Source: Phycisphaerales bacterium UBA1910
GTDB lineage: Bacteria; Planctomycetota; Phycisphaerae; Phycisphaerales; UBA1924
DNA length: 27,699 bases
Assembly (NCBI GenBank): GCA_002337545.1
Contig: DDGE01000006.1
Coordinates: 1 to 27,699, forward strand
Direction: 5' to 3'
The notes under the pieces are model-generated. The model made no database searches. It saw only the letters and a list, made by a program, of their open reading frames with translations, and was not told the origin of the DNA. This document shows positions 7,898-15,486 of the stretch, one piece after another. The position numbers and the translations under genes are program-made. Position 1 is the stretch's first letter. Every line of letters begins with the position of its first letter.

Positions 7898-8506
7898 ATG
7901 CCGCTGATCGAAGCACAACCCACCGCACTCGCGAAGGTCTACGCCAAGAGCCTCTTCGAGATCGCACACGCCCAGGGCGGGCAGCAGAACGCCGAAGAGA
8001 TCCTCGGCGAGCTCGAGGACATCATCGAGATCGCACGCAACGATCGTCAGTTCAACGAGCTGCTCGCGTCGCGCCTCATCGACGCCGACAAGCGTGACTC
8101 ATCGCTCGTCCGTATGTTTGACGGCAAGGTCTCCCCGCTGACCCTCAACTTCCTCCGCCAGCTCAACCGCAAGGGCCGTCTGGCGAACCTGTCGCAGATC
8201 GCCGTCGCGATGGACGAGTTCGTCCAGGAGCAGTTCGGGCGTATCGAGGTCGATGTGTTCACCGCGGCCCCCATCAGCGCCAACGAGCTTGAGAGCGTCC
8301 GCAAGCGCCTGAGTGATTCGCTCGGCAAGGATGTGATCATGCATCCCTACACCGATTCAACGATGCTCGGGGGGATCAAGCTCCGCATGGGCGACCAGCT
8401 CATCGACGCGTCCATCCAAGCAGAACTCCGCCGCATGCGGGACAACCTGCTCAATAAGGGTGCGGGCGAAGTCCGCGGGCGCTCGAGCGAGATGCTCGAA
8501 GACTGA
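7898..8506 (+). CDS. atpH: F0F1 ATP synthase subunit delta (OSCP)
   Basis: 202 residues. The N-terminal six-helix domain begins with ALAKVYAKSLFEIAHAQG (residues 9-26) and includes LTLNFLRQLNRKGRL near 82-96. The C-terminal domain has EVDVFTAAPISANELESVRK, then GGIKLRMGDQLIDASIQAEL (about 160-179), the most conserved stretch of delta/OSCP. It sits on top of the F1 head and binds subunit b. The C-terminal 20 residues are polar and extend past the usual end. SD ACGGAG lies before the ATG. It is the last gene of the block: a strong terminator follows 28 bp downstream and the F1 genes atpA, G, D and C are absent. Confidence 0.95.
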   Translation: MPLIEAQPTALAKVYAKSLFEIAHAQGGQQNAEEILGELEDIIEIARNDRQFNELLASRLIDADKRDSSLVRMFDGKVSPLTLNFLRQLNRKGRLANLSQIAVAMDEFVQEQFGRIEVDVFTAAPISANELESVRKRLSDSLGKDVIMHPYTDSTMLGGIKLRMGDQLIDASIQAELRRMRDNLLNKGAGEVRGRSSEMLED

Positions 8507-8534
8507 ACTAAAACAATCGAATCCAAATACAACG

Positions 8535-8559
8535 AACGGGCCCCGAGGCCCGTTTTTTT
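8535..8559 (+). terminator. Rho-independent terminator after atpH
   Basis: AACGGGCC (8535-8542), loop CCGA, GGCCCGTT (8547-8554), then continuing T to 8559. A perfect 8-bp GC-rich stem with a run of seven Ts (two of them in the stem): a textbook intrinsic terminator ending the F0 block before pgk. Confidence 0.92.
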
Positions 8560-8603
8560 CTGCGCGTTGCGTATGATTGAGTAGTTACCGAAAGGATTGC
8601 CAG

Positions 8604-9809
8604 ATGCCAAAGAAATCGATCGAGCAGACTGAAGTTGCAGGACAGCGTGTACTCATCCGTGTGGATTTCAATGTCCCCCTCGACGGCGACAGGATCACGG
8701 ATGATCGACGCATCGTCTCCGCGATCCCCACGATCAAGTCCGTCATCGATCGCGGCGGAAAGGCGGTCCTCATGTCCCATCTGGGACGCCCGGAGGGCAA
8801 GGGGTACGAGTCCTCTCAATCCATGGCTCCCGTCGCGAAGCGGTTGGGCGAACTGCTCGGCAAGGATGTCACGATCCCCGCACAGACATGCAAAGACCCC
8901 GCAGTCAAAGCCGCGGTTGACGCGATGAATGACGGCGATGTGATCCTTCTCGAGAACCTGCGTTTCCACGGGTGCGAGAAGCGAAACGACGCAGAGTTCG
9001 CAGCACAACTCGCAGACCTTGCGGATGTCTATGTCAACGACGCGTTTGGCACCTGCCACCGTGAGCACTGCTCCATGGTTGGTGTTCCCTCCGCGATGGG
9101 CTCCAAGCCCAAGGTCGCAGGGTTCCTCGTCGAGAAAGAGATCGCGTACCTGAGCGATGCGCTCAATAACCCCGTCCGCCCGTTCTGCGTGATCCTCGGC
9201 GGCGCGAAGGTCTCCGACAAGCTCCCCGCGATCGAGAACCTCCTCCCCAAGGCGGACCACATTCTCGTTGGCGGGGCGATGGCGTACACCTTCCTCAAAG
9301 CGCTCGGCCACGATGTCGGAACCTCGCGCGTCGAAGAAGACATGGTCGACGAGGCCAAGCGGATCATCGAGCTCGCGGCGGAATCCAAGACCGATCTGCA
9401 TTTCCCCGAGGACCATATCTGCTCGACGATCTTCGCGGAGAAAGCCGGGGATATTGAGGTTTTCGACGATCAGATCAAAGATGGATATATGGGATTGGAC
9501 ATCGGTCCCAAGACCGCAGCCCGCTATACCCAGATCATCAAGAGCTCCAAGACGATCGTGTGGAACGGGCCGATGGGCGTGTTCGAGTGGATGCCTTTCA
9601 AAATGGGCACGAAACTCGTCGCGGAGGGCGTGGCGGACGCAACCGCGGCCGGATCGACCTCGATCGTCGGCGGCGGTGATTCCGCGGCAGCGGCCGAGCA
9701 GTTCGATGTCGCCGACAAGCTCTCGCATGTCTCCACCGGCGGTGGTGCAAGCCTCGCCATGCTCGAGGGCAAGGCCTTCAAAGCGGTCGATCTCTTGGAC
9801 GACGCATGA
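8604..9809 (+). CDS. pgk: Phosphoglycerate kinase
   Basis: 401 residues, the normal family length. It transfers phosphate from 1,3-bisphosphoglycerate to ADP in glycolysis. Seen motifs: VLIRVDFNVPLDG (residues 16-28, Asp21 and Asn23), Arg36, SHLGRPEG (58-65), ENLRFH, VYVNDAFGTCHREHCSM, ILGGAKVSDK, GGAMAYTFLKALG, VWNGPMGVFEW and the C-terminal GGGDSAAA nucleotide-binding turn. An upstream in-frame start at 8577 would add nine residues; the ATG at 8604 is preferred because GAAAGGA lies just before it and the protein then begins like other Pgks. It stands right after the atpH terminator, so it needs its own promoter; TATGAT at 8572-8577 could be a -10 box but no -35 is clear. The stop overlaps the next start (ATGA). 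Confidence 0.97.
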   Translation: MPKKSIEQTEVAGQRVLIRVDFNVPLDGDRITDDRRIVSAIPTIKSVIDRGGKAVLMSHLGRPEGKGYESSQSMAPVAKRLGELLGKDVTIPAQTCKDPAVKAAVDAMNDGDVILLENLRFHGCEKRNDAEFAAQLADLADVYVNDAFGTCHREHCSMVGVPSAMGSKPKVAGFLVEKEIAYLSDALNNPVRPFCVILGGAKVSDKLPAIENLLPKADHILVGGAMAYTFLKALGHDVGTSRVEEDMVDEAKRIIELAAESKTDLHFPEDHICSTIFAEKAGDIEVFDDQIKDGYMGLDIGPKTAARYTQIIKSSKTIVWNGPMGVFEWMPFKMGTKLVAEGVADATAAGSTSIVGGGDSAAAAEQFDVADKLSHVSTGGGASLAMLEGKAFKAVDLLDDA

Positions 9810-10522
9810 ATCCCCCCCGCCGGTACGATCTCGTCCCCGGGCGGGTGCTGGCGAATCAGTACATCGTCGAGTCTCTGCTCGGGCGTGGGTATGAGGGTGA
9901 GGTATATCTCGTCCGCGAGGTCCTCACGGGCGCACATCGGGCCGCGAAGATCTTCTATCCTGATCGGAACCCTGGCAACAATGCGGCGACCCACTACGCG
10001 AAGAAGCTCGAGCGGCTGCGTGATTGCTCGATCCTGATCCAATATCACCACGCGGTGCAGATCCGGCTCCGTGGACAGCCCGTCAGTGTGCTGATCTCGG
10101 AGTTCGTGGACGGGATGCTCCTGCCCGACCTGCTGTCGCAGTATCGCGGGAAGCGGATGCCCCCGCACGAGGCACTCACGGTTCTCCATGCCATCGCGTC
10201 GGGGCTTGCGGAGTTGCACGAGAAACGCGAATACCACGGCGATCTCCATGCAGGCAATGTCCTCGTGCGTCGCCGGGGGGTGCACTTCGATATCAAACTC
10301 GTCGATATGTACGATCGAGGTCGAGCAAACAGGTACCACATCCAGCAGGATGTATGCGATATCGTGCGGATCTTGTACGACCTCGTCGGAGGTCGACCGT
10401 TTTACGCATCGCAACCGGATGTGATCAAGCGGATCTGCCTCGGGCTCAAATGCACCCTGATTATTCAGCGTTATCCGACGGCGTGGCATTTGTGCCGGCA
10501 CCTCGACACCTTTGAGTGGTGA
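9806..10522 (+). CDS. Compact protein-kinase-like protein coupled to pgk
   Basis: 238 residues, a protein-kinase-like fold with little else. Visible: a glycine loop LGRGYEGEVYLV (residues 25-36), a VAIK-like Lys48 in HRAAKIF, a catalytic loop HGDLHAGNVLV (144-154; Asp146, Asn151) and a metal-binding Asp167 in LVDMYDRG, where DMY replaces DFG. HGD instead of HRD and the absence of an arginine there resemble small-molecule or atypical kinases. After Asp167 only about 15 residues precede a helix QQDVCDIVRILYDLVGG (180-196), so the activation segment is very short and there is no APE motif. All four phosphotransfer residues are present, so it may be active; the target is unknown. It starts within the pgk stop (ATGA), indicating translational coupling. 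There is no membrane segment or signal peptide. Confidence 0.75.
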   Translation: MNPPRRYDLVPGRVLANQYIVESLLGRGYEGEVYLVREVLTGAHRAAKIFYPDRNPGNNAATHYAKKLERLRDCSILIQYHHAVQIRLRGQPVSVLISEFVDGMLLPDLLSQYRGKRMPPHEALTVLHAIASGLAELHEKREYHGDLHAGNVLVRRRGVHFDIKLVDMYDRGRANRYHIQQDVCDIVRILYDLVGGRPFYASQPDVIKRICLGLKCTLIIQRYPTAWHLCRHLDTFEW

Positions 10523-10596
10523 CCCCCCAGATCCGGGAGTAGGAAATTTAATCGTTTTCATTCGGCATTCACCGGCTACTCACGCCGCCCCGTGAA

Positions 10597-10655
10597 CATG
10601 TGTATCAGTGAGGACGGGTTTGTCCTCAACAAGACACATGCAACCTTGAGGAGGT
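10597..10655 (+). promoter_or_regulatory. Candidate bistable translational switch in the leader of the stress gene
   Basis: Two exclusive RNA folds can be drawn. Fold A: outer stem CATGTGT (10597-10603) / ACACATG (10634-10640), inner stem TGAGGAC (10609-10615) / GTCCTCA (10622-10628), loop GGGTTT; the SD AGGAGGT (10649-10655) stays free. Fold B: TCCTCAA (10623-10629) pairs with TTGAGGA (10646-10652), a perfect 7-bp helix with a 16-base loop that covers the 5' part of the SD. The same anti-SD segment is used in both, because the 5' arm of fold A imitates the SD. The pairings are direct readings; function as a thermometer, riboswitch or protein or sRNA target is inference. Fold A looks the more stable, so the default state is probably open. 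Confidence 0.5.
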
Positions 10656-10660
10656 GCACG

Positions 10661-11158
10661 ATGAGTAAGGTAGTCACAGCAGTTTTCAGTACCGACACGA
10701 ACGCAGCGGGAGCATTGGAAACCCTCGTCGCCCACGGATTCGACAGCGGAGATATCAGCCTGGTCGCATCCGAAAACTTCGATAAGGATTCTTTCGGCGT
10801 CGAAACACACTCGAAGCTCGCGGAAGGAACCGCGGTCGGGGCGACGCTTGGCGGCGCAACAGGTGCCGTCATTGCAGGACTCACCGCCGTTGGCGCTGTC
10901 GCCACTGGCGGGATCGGGCTGGTTGCTGCGGGTCCGCTTGTCGCCGCGCTGGCTGGTGCTGGTGCCGGGGCCGCGGGCGGCTCGGTGCTCGGCGGGCTGA
11001 TTGGCTCGGCCATTCCAGAGCACGAGATCAAGCATTACGAGGACGCGATCGAGAAGGGTCATGTGATGATCGGGGTGAACTACGAGAACTCTGACCAGTG
11101 CGACAAAGCGAAGGACATCTTTGAGCAGTTCGATGCAGAGAAGATCTCGCACGCCTGA
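10661..11158 (+). CDS. YflT-like general stress protein with glycine-zipper segment
   Basis: 165 residues. A short alpha/beta half (KVVTAVFSTDTNAAGALETL, GFDSGDISLVAS) is followed by a long Gly/Ala-rich hydrophobic hairpin at about 56-117 (GTAVGATLGGATGAVIAGL and following) and a second half with IPEHEIKHYEDAIEKGHVMIGV (118-139). This layout is that of the YflT/GSP17M-like heat- or stress-induced proteins; the biochemical role is not known. An in-frame start at 10592/10598 is possible, but the ATG at 10661 has a perfect AGGAGGT five bases upstream and the upstream stretch forms the hairpins described separately. The DUF892 gene begins 59 bp downstream on the same strand, most likely one stress operon ending at the terminator near 11770. 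Confidence 0.75.
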   Translation: MSKVVTAVFSTDTNAAGALETLVAHGFDSGDISLVASENFDKDSFGVETHSKLAEGTAVGATLGGATGAVIAGLTAVGAVATGGIGLVAAGPLVAALAGAGAGAAGGSVLGGLIGSAIPEHEIKHYEDAIEKGHVMIGVNYENSDQCDKAKDIFEQFDAEKISHA

Positions 11159-11217
11159 ATCAGCTCCAGCAGAACCCATCATCCGCTCACCCACGCAACT
11201 CCGAAGGAGAAGCACCT

Positions 11218-11724
11218 ATGTCAGTCAAACTCGACTCACTCCAGAGAGTCTTCGTCGCCCAGCTCAAGGACATGTACAGCGCGGAGCATCAGCTGCTCGA
11301 TGTACTCCCCCGCCTGCATGAAGCCGCGACGAGCCAGAAACTCAAAGACGCGTTCCGCGAGCACATGGAAGAGACTCAGGGGCAGATCGCACGCATCGAC
11401 AGCATCTTCGAGACCCTTGACTTCGAACCCGGCGGGCACCGATGCGAAGCGATGGACGGCCTAGTCAAGGAAGCCAAAGAGATCATCAATGAAGACGGCG
11501 AACCGGAAGCGAAGGATGCTGCACTGATCTGTGCCGCTCAGAAAATCGAGCACTACGAGATCGCGACCTACGGGTCTCTCCGTGCATACGCCCGGGTGCT
11601 AGATCTCGATAAAGCCTACAAGCTGCTCCACAAGACCCTTGAAGAGGAGCGAAGCGCGGATTCGCTCTTGACCGATCTCGCCGAGAACACAATCAATCGG
11701 CTCGCGATGCTTGCTGCAAACTGA
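11218..11724 (+). CDS. DUF892 (YciF/YciE-like) ferritin-like four-helix protein
   Basis: 168 residues, helical throughout. It begins LDSLQRVFVAQLKDMYSAEHQLLDVLPRL, the characteristic DUF892 opening with Glu23, continues with FREHMEETQGQIARIDSIFE (His49, Glu51), then AAQKIEHYEIATYGSL (Glu111, His112, Glu114) and KTLEEERSADSLLTDLAE (Glu142-Glu144). These glutamates and histidines are in place for a diiron centre in a ferritin-like bundle. Members are induced by osmotic, desiccation or oxidative stress in other bacteria, but no firm reaction is established. SD AAGGAG precedes the ATG. Pairing with the YflT-like gene fits a stress cassette. Confidence 0.88.
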   Translation: MSVKLDSLQRVFVAQLKDMYSAEHQLLDVLPRLHEAATSQKLKDAFREHMEETQGQIARIDSIFETLDFEPGGHRCEAMDGLVKEAKEIINEDGEPEAKDAALICAAQKIEHYEIATYGSLRAYARVLDLDKAYKLLHKTLEEERSADSLLTDLAENTINRLAMLAAN

Positions 11725-11760
11725 TCATCACCACATTTCTATGACTCTCACTCTCTCCAG

Positions 11761-11780
11761 AACCCCGCTTGCGGGGTTTT
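11761..11780 (+). terminator. Intrinsic terminator after the stress pair
   Basis: AACCCCGC (11761-11768), TT, GCGGGGTT (11771-11778) then TT. An 8-bp perfect stem (effective loop four bases) with a short T-run of four, 36 bp after the DUF892 stop. It has no T-run in the opposite direction, so it serves the plus strand. Confidence 0.75.
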
Positions 11781-11856
11781 GTCGTTGTCGTGTTCGTGGC
11801 GTGCCCAAACCAGTATGACGAGGCGACGAAGGAGCGATTCAAGGTTCAAGTCGGGT

Positions 11857-13350
11857 TCAATCGCATTGCTGGGCAAACGATGTCAGGAAATCGGATACAT
11901 CGAAGAAATCAAACACCCGATCCCCGTTCAGATCCGCCTCTTCGTTCTGGTTGAGGTAATGCTCCAGGAAGATCGAGACATCGAAGAAATCCTTGCTCCC
12001 GTCGCCGTTGTAGTCTGTGCGGATACAGTCGAGATGTGAGTAAAATAAACTTGAAACATAGCGAGACCCGGACTCTGATGGATGTGCCCCGGGCCCTAGG
12101 AACGATGGGTCTAAGGAGATCAACGATTGTTCAATGAGTGATTGAAAATCAAAGTGCCCCCAACCTCTCTTCTCAGCTAGGGCTGCAAGCGCTTGATTCA
12201 TCGCAGTGAACCGCAAACTCGGGTACACAGCATTGGCATTTGGCGGCGTACAAAGTATGACTCGTGGTTCGGCCAAGTTGTTTGAAAACGATGCAGCTAT
12301 CGCCCGGTCGGTGACTCGCTCGATGCGTTCGATCCAGATTGGTTCTAACACCCCGTTCCATTCATCGGGTTCCGCATTTTGTCCAATCCAGATCATCAGT
12401 GTGTTCACCTGACGGGGGGCCTGTTGAAGATAATCGCCAAGTAGTTCATCGTCCAGATGCTCATCATGGTCCTTTGCTGTATAGCCACCAACCGAGATAC
12501 TGTCGAGATAAAACCCTATATCATCCAGTGATTTATCTTCGCGAAATAGCACATGATCACCCCATGCGAGTGATGCTCCGCTCTCGTCCCCATCATCATT
12601 GTTTGAATCTCCACGCAAAAGCAGCCCAACTCTTGAAGTAGGCACTTTGGGAAACGCAAGATCAACATACTCTAGCCCAACGCGACTAGATCCGAGTTGA
12701 ACATCGATCTCCTCGTCTATATCAAACTCTCTAACATTGTTGCCAGCATCATGATCGTGATCTGATAATTTTGCCAACGAGAACGAACGCAGTGATGAAG
12801 CCTGATCGCTTATCAAAAATGAAGTTCTTAAAACCAGCGTTGATCCAGTTGCCCATTCTTCCGCACTCTGATAGATGCCTTCGAGATTAGTGATGCCAAC
12901 TGATGCGACGCGTCCAGTTTCAAGCAGCGCACCACCCTCTATGATCTGGAACTCATTTCTCGGCCCAGGGATCGCAACCTGCTGACCTGCGACATCATCA
13001 GTAGGAATCGCGACATATACTCCACCGCCAACAAGTTGGTTCGGTTGTCCGCCACTGTACATTGTGTATTGATGAACACCCGTGTTCCCTGGTGAACCAG
13101 CAATTCTGAAGCCGCACAACTCGACACTCTCTGGCAGCTCGAGGATCATTCCTTCGAAGTAAGATACGAAGGTTAAATCACCTCGAGGATTTGTGGTCGA
13201 GTCTCCAATAATCAGAATGGAACTACGAGATGAGTAAACATCTCTTGCGAATTTGGCGTTTTCAAATTGTACATCGTAAGCACCGATAACCCAAGTGCTT
13301 GAACACCCAATCGCCATCAAACAAATACGAATTGTGTCGCCAAGACCCAT
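11857..13350 (-). CDS. Secreted SGNH-hydrolase-like protein with C-terminal dockerin/EF-hand-like module
   Basis: 497 residues from the ATG at 13350, which has AGAGGA upstream; a TTG seven codons earlier is less likely. An export signal occupies about residues 1-24 (MGLGDTIRICLMAIGCSSTW then VIGA); the cysteine at 16 gives a weak lipobox. SGNH blocks: ILIIGDSTT with nucleophile Ser51, WIGQN with Asn325, and GAHPSESG with His423; the aspartate normally three residues before the histidine is missing (GPGAH). About 270 residues rich in beta-type sequence separate blocks I and III. The last 54 residues hold two calcium-loop-like repeats, DYNGDGSKDFFDVSIFL and DLNGDRVFDFFDVSDFL, common at the ends of planctomycete exported proteins. 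An esterase or deacetylase on polysaccharide would fit, but the substrate is unknown. Sampled lines of the gene are about 38-50% GC, clearly below the neighbours, suggesting transfer or relaxed selection. Confidence 0.65.
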   Translation of the reverse strand: MGLGDTIRICLMAIGCSSTWVIGAYDVQFENAKFARDVYSSRSSILIIGDSTTNPRGDLTFVSYFEGMILELPESVELCGFRIAGSPGNTGVHQYTMYSGGQPNQLVGGGVYVAIPTDDVAGQQVAIPGPRNEFQIIEGGALLETGRVASVGITNLEGIYQSAEEWATGSTLVLRTSFLISDQASSLRSFSLAKLSDHDHDAGNNVREFDIDEEIDVQLGSSRVGLEYVDLAFPKVPTSRVGLLLRGDSNNDDGDESGASLAWGDHVLFREDKSLDDIGFYLDSISVGGYTAKDHDEHLDDELLGDYLQQAPRQVNTLMIWIGQNAEPDEWNGVLEPIWIERIERVTDRAIAASFSNNLAEPRVILCTPPNANAVYPSLRFTAMNQALAALAEKRGWGHFDFQSLIEQSLISLDPSFLGPGAHPSESGSRYVSSLFYSHLDCIRTDYNGDGSKDFFDVSIFLEHYLNQNEEADLNGDRVFDFFDVSDFLTSFAQQCD

Positions 13351-13504
13351 GAGAGTCCTCTCTCTCCACAAAAATCCAGTGTCTCTGTGTTAAAGGTAAC
13401 TCATAATCTGTGAGATTCAATGCCATGTGTATCGAAAAACTCCCTCAGTAGCTTCACGAACAAGAGCGGCACGGACTTCTACCAGAACCTCGATAACTTT
13501 CCGC

Positions 13505-15382
13505 CTATCTTCGATCAAACAGCTTCTCAAGTTCCTCGATCGTTAATCGGACTGTCGTCGGGCGTCCATGCGGGCAGGAGCCGGATCGCTCGTGTTCCTC
13601 GCGCAGACGCATGATCGCTGCGAGCTCGTCCTCGCTCAGCGCGTCGCCAGCCTTAATCGCGGCCTTACAAGCCATCATATCGAGGACTTCGTGGAGCGCT
13701 TCTTCCGAATCGGGCACGAATCCCTCGGCATCGATCCGTTCGAATAACTCTCGCAGGAATGGTTCGGGCTCGACCTTGCGTGAAAGGAGGAAGCTCGGGA
13801 CGGAATGCACCCCCACACTCTGAGGCCCCATCGGCGCCGCCTGGATTCCGATCCGTTCGAGGAGCTGTCCCAACTCGTCGAATACATCGACAACGCTGCT
13901 GGGGACTTCGATCACGATGGGTATGAGCAACGCCTGCTGTTCGAGCGCCCCATTCCCCGTTACGCGTGCGATGAGTTTGTTGAACATGACCCGCTCATGC
14001 AACGCGTGCTGATCGATGATGAGCACCCCCCGCTCATCCTGTGCGAGCAGGAAACTCGAGTGCACCTGCAGCACCTGATCCACGCGTCGAATACGGGGCA
14101 GCTCGCCGGGTTCGATTGGGGTTGGATCGAACGACGGGCCTGCAGGCACGGGGGCAGGCGATCGCTCGAGAACCTCGCGGATCGAGTCACGAACACTCGT
14201 TTCATCTCGAGTATCCTCCGGTGCTCGTCGAATGAACTCGACGAGTTCGTCCGTTTGTTTCTCGATCGTCTTCGCCCGCTCGATCGGATCGATCGTTGGC
14301 GTCAGCGCACTCCCGAACTCCGGGAGTCTCTGGGCGATCGTTGGGGTGACATCGGCGCGTTGGAGTGTCTCACGCACGCCGTGGTAGATCGCTCGATGCA
14401 CCATGGACTGATCGCGGAAACGAACCTCGAGCTTCGCGGGGTGGACATTCACATCCACAGCCGTCGGCGACATCTCGATCATCAGGACCGCCGTCGGGTG
14501 ACGCCCGGGCTCGATTAGCCCGCGATAGGCCTCGCGGATCGCGTGCTGGACGGTCTTGTCGCGGATGGTCCGCCCGTTGAGGAACACATGCTGGGCTTTG
14601 GAGTTTGCGCGTGCGATCGAGGGAAGCCCTACGAGGCCCCAGACGAGGATCCCGCGTGCGTCGTCGTACCGATCCACGGAGACCTCGAGGAGTTGATCCG
14701 CGAGTTCCTTCCCGACAATAGAAAGCGCCCGATCACGCGGTGATTGCCCGAGTGGGAGATCAAGCTTGACCTTGCCATCCCCGATGCAGCGAAAGGCGAT
14801 GGACGGGTTGGCCATCGCGAGATCACGCAGCCATTCGACGCATCGGGTCTGTTCGGTCGTCTTGGTTCGAAGAAACTTGCGCCGCGCGGGGGTGTTAAAG
14901 AACAGATTTCGGACTTCGATCGTGGTCCCAACAGGGCACCCGATCGGACGCGGTTCGCCCATCGTCTCGCCCTCGGCTTCGATGATGCGGCCCTCGTCCT
15001 CCCCGATTGCGCGGGAGCGGATCGTTACGCGTGCAACGGAGGTGATGGATGCGAGCGCCTCGCCTCGGAATCCCATCGTGCCGATCCGATCCAGGTCCTC
15101 TGCTTCGGATATCTTGCTGGTTGCGTGTGGTGTCAGTGCGAGGGTCATCTGTTCGGGCGCGATGCCGTGCCCGTTGTCGGAGATGCGGATGAGCTCCACG
15201 CCGCCCTCCTCGAGTTCCACCTCGATCCGGGTCGACCCCGCATCGATCGAGTTCTCGACGAGTTCCTTGAGCACGGACGCGGGGCGTTCGATCACCTCGC
15301 CGGCCGCGATCTGATTCACAAGGAGCGCAGAGAGTTTTCGGATCTGCGTTTGGGGTTGAGATTGGGTTTCCGCGGGAGACAT
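13505..15382 (-). CDS. mutL: DNA mismatch repair protein MutL
   Basis: 625 residues. The GHKL ATPase domain is complete: IAAGEVIERPASVLKELVEN (residues 25-44; Glu43, Asn44), SDNGHGI (68-74), TPHATSKI, GTMGFRGEALASI (101-113) and VNVHPAKLEVRF (311-322). A proline-rich linker covers about 380-430. The C-terminal domain has DQHALHERVMFNK (457-469), ACKAAIKAG (571-579) and SCPHGRPT (602-609), the metal-binding motifs of the nicking MutL type found in bacteria without MutH. The canonical DQHA(X)2E(X)4E has Asn468 in place of the final glutamate. The start adds a short Gln-rich lead before the usual beginning (IRKLSALLVNQIAAGEV); no good SD is seen. The HIT gene is divergent, 104 bp away. The SGNH gene follows on the same strand after 154 bp. 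Confidence 0.97.
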   Translation of the reverse strand: MSPAETQSQPQTQIRKLSALLVNQIAAGEVIERPASVLKELVENSIDAGSTRIEVELEEGGVELIRISDNGHGIAPEQMTLALTPHATSKISEAEDLDRIGTMGFRGEALASITSVARVTIRSRAIGEDEGRIIEAEGETMGEPRPIGCPVGTTIEVRNLFFNTPARRKFLRTKTTEQTRCVEWLRDLAMANPSIAFRCIGDGKVKLDLPLGQSPRDRALSIVGKELADQLLEVSVDRYDDARGILVWGLVGLPSIARANSKAQHVFLNGRTIRDKTVQHAIREAYRGLIEPGRHPTAVLMIEMSPTAVDVNVHPAKLEVRFRDQSMVHRAIYHGVRETLQRADVTPTIAQRLPEFGSALTPTIDPIERAKTIEKQTDELVEFIRRAPEDTRDETSVRDSIREVLERSPAPVPAGPSFDPTPIEPGELPRIRRVDQVLQVHSSFLLAQDERGVLIIDQHALHERVMFNKLIARVTGNGALEQQALLIPIVIEVPSSVVDVFDELGQLLERIGIQAAPMGPQSVGVHSVPSFLLSRKVEPEPFLRELFERIDAEGFVPDSEEALHEVLDMMACKAAIKAGDALSEDELAAIMRLREEHERSGSCPHGRPTTVRLTIEELEKLFDRR

Positions 15383-15486
15383 CCGAGAACTCTACACACG
15401 CCCCAGTCGGAAAAGGCGGTCGCGAAGGGCGAAAAACGACCCGATCCGGTACACGATTCCGACGATCGGAACCGATACCATCCTGC

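Noticed and set aside
8572..8577. TATGAT as the -10 box of a pgk promoter
   Set aside because: A matching -35 would fall inside the atpH terminator stem and has no resemblance to TTGACA; not strong enough to list as a feature.
8508..9728. 406-codon minus-strand frame over pgk
   Set aside because: Antisense to all conserved Pgk motifs and spans the terminator region; no recognisable product.
10592..10660. Upstream in-frame start that would extend the YflT-like protein by 21-23 residues
   Set aside because: The ATG at 10661 has a perfect AGGAGGT at ideal spacing, and the extra stretch is occupied by the palindromic leader and adds no family-like sequence.
13420..13614. 64-codon plus-strand frame between the SGNH gene and mutL
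   Set aside because: Mostly overlaps the 3' end of mutL in antisense, no SD, Ser/Arg-rich with no features.
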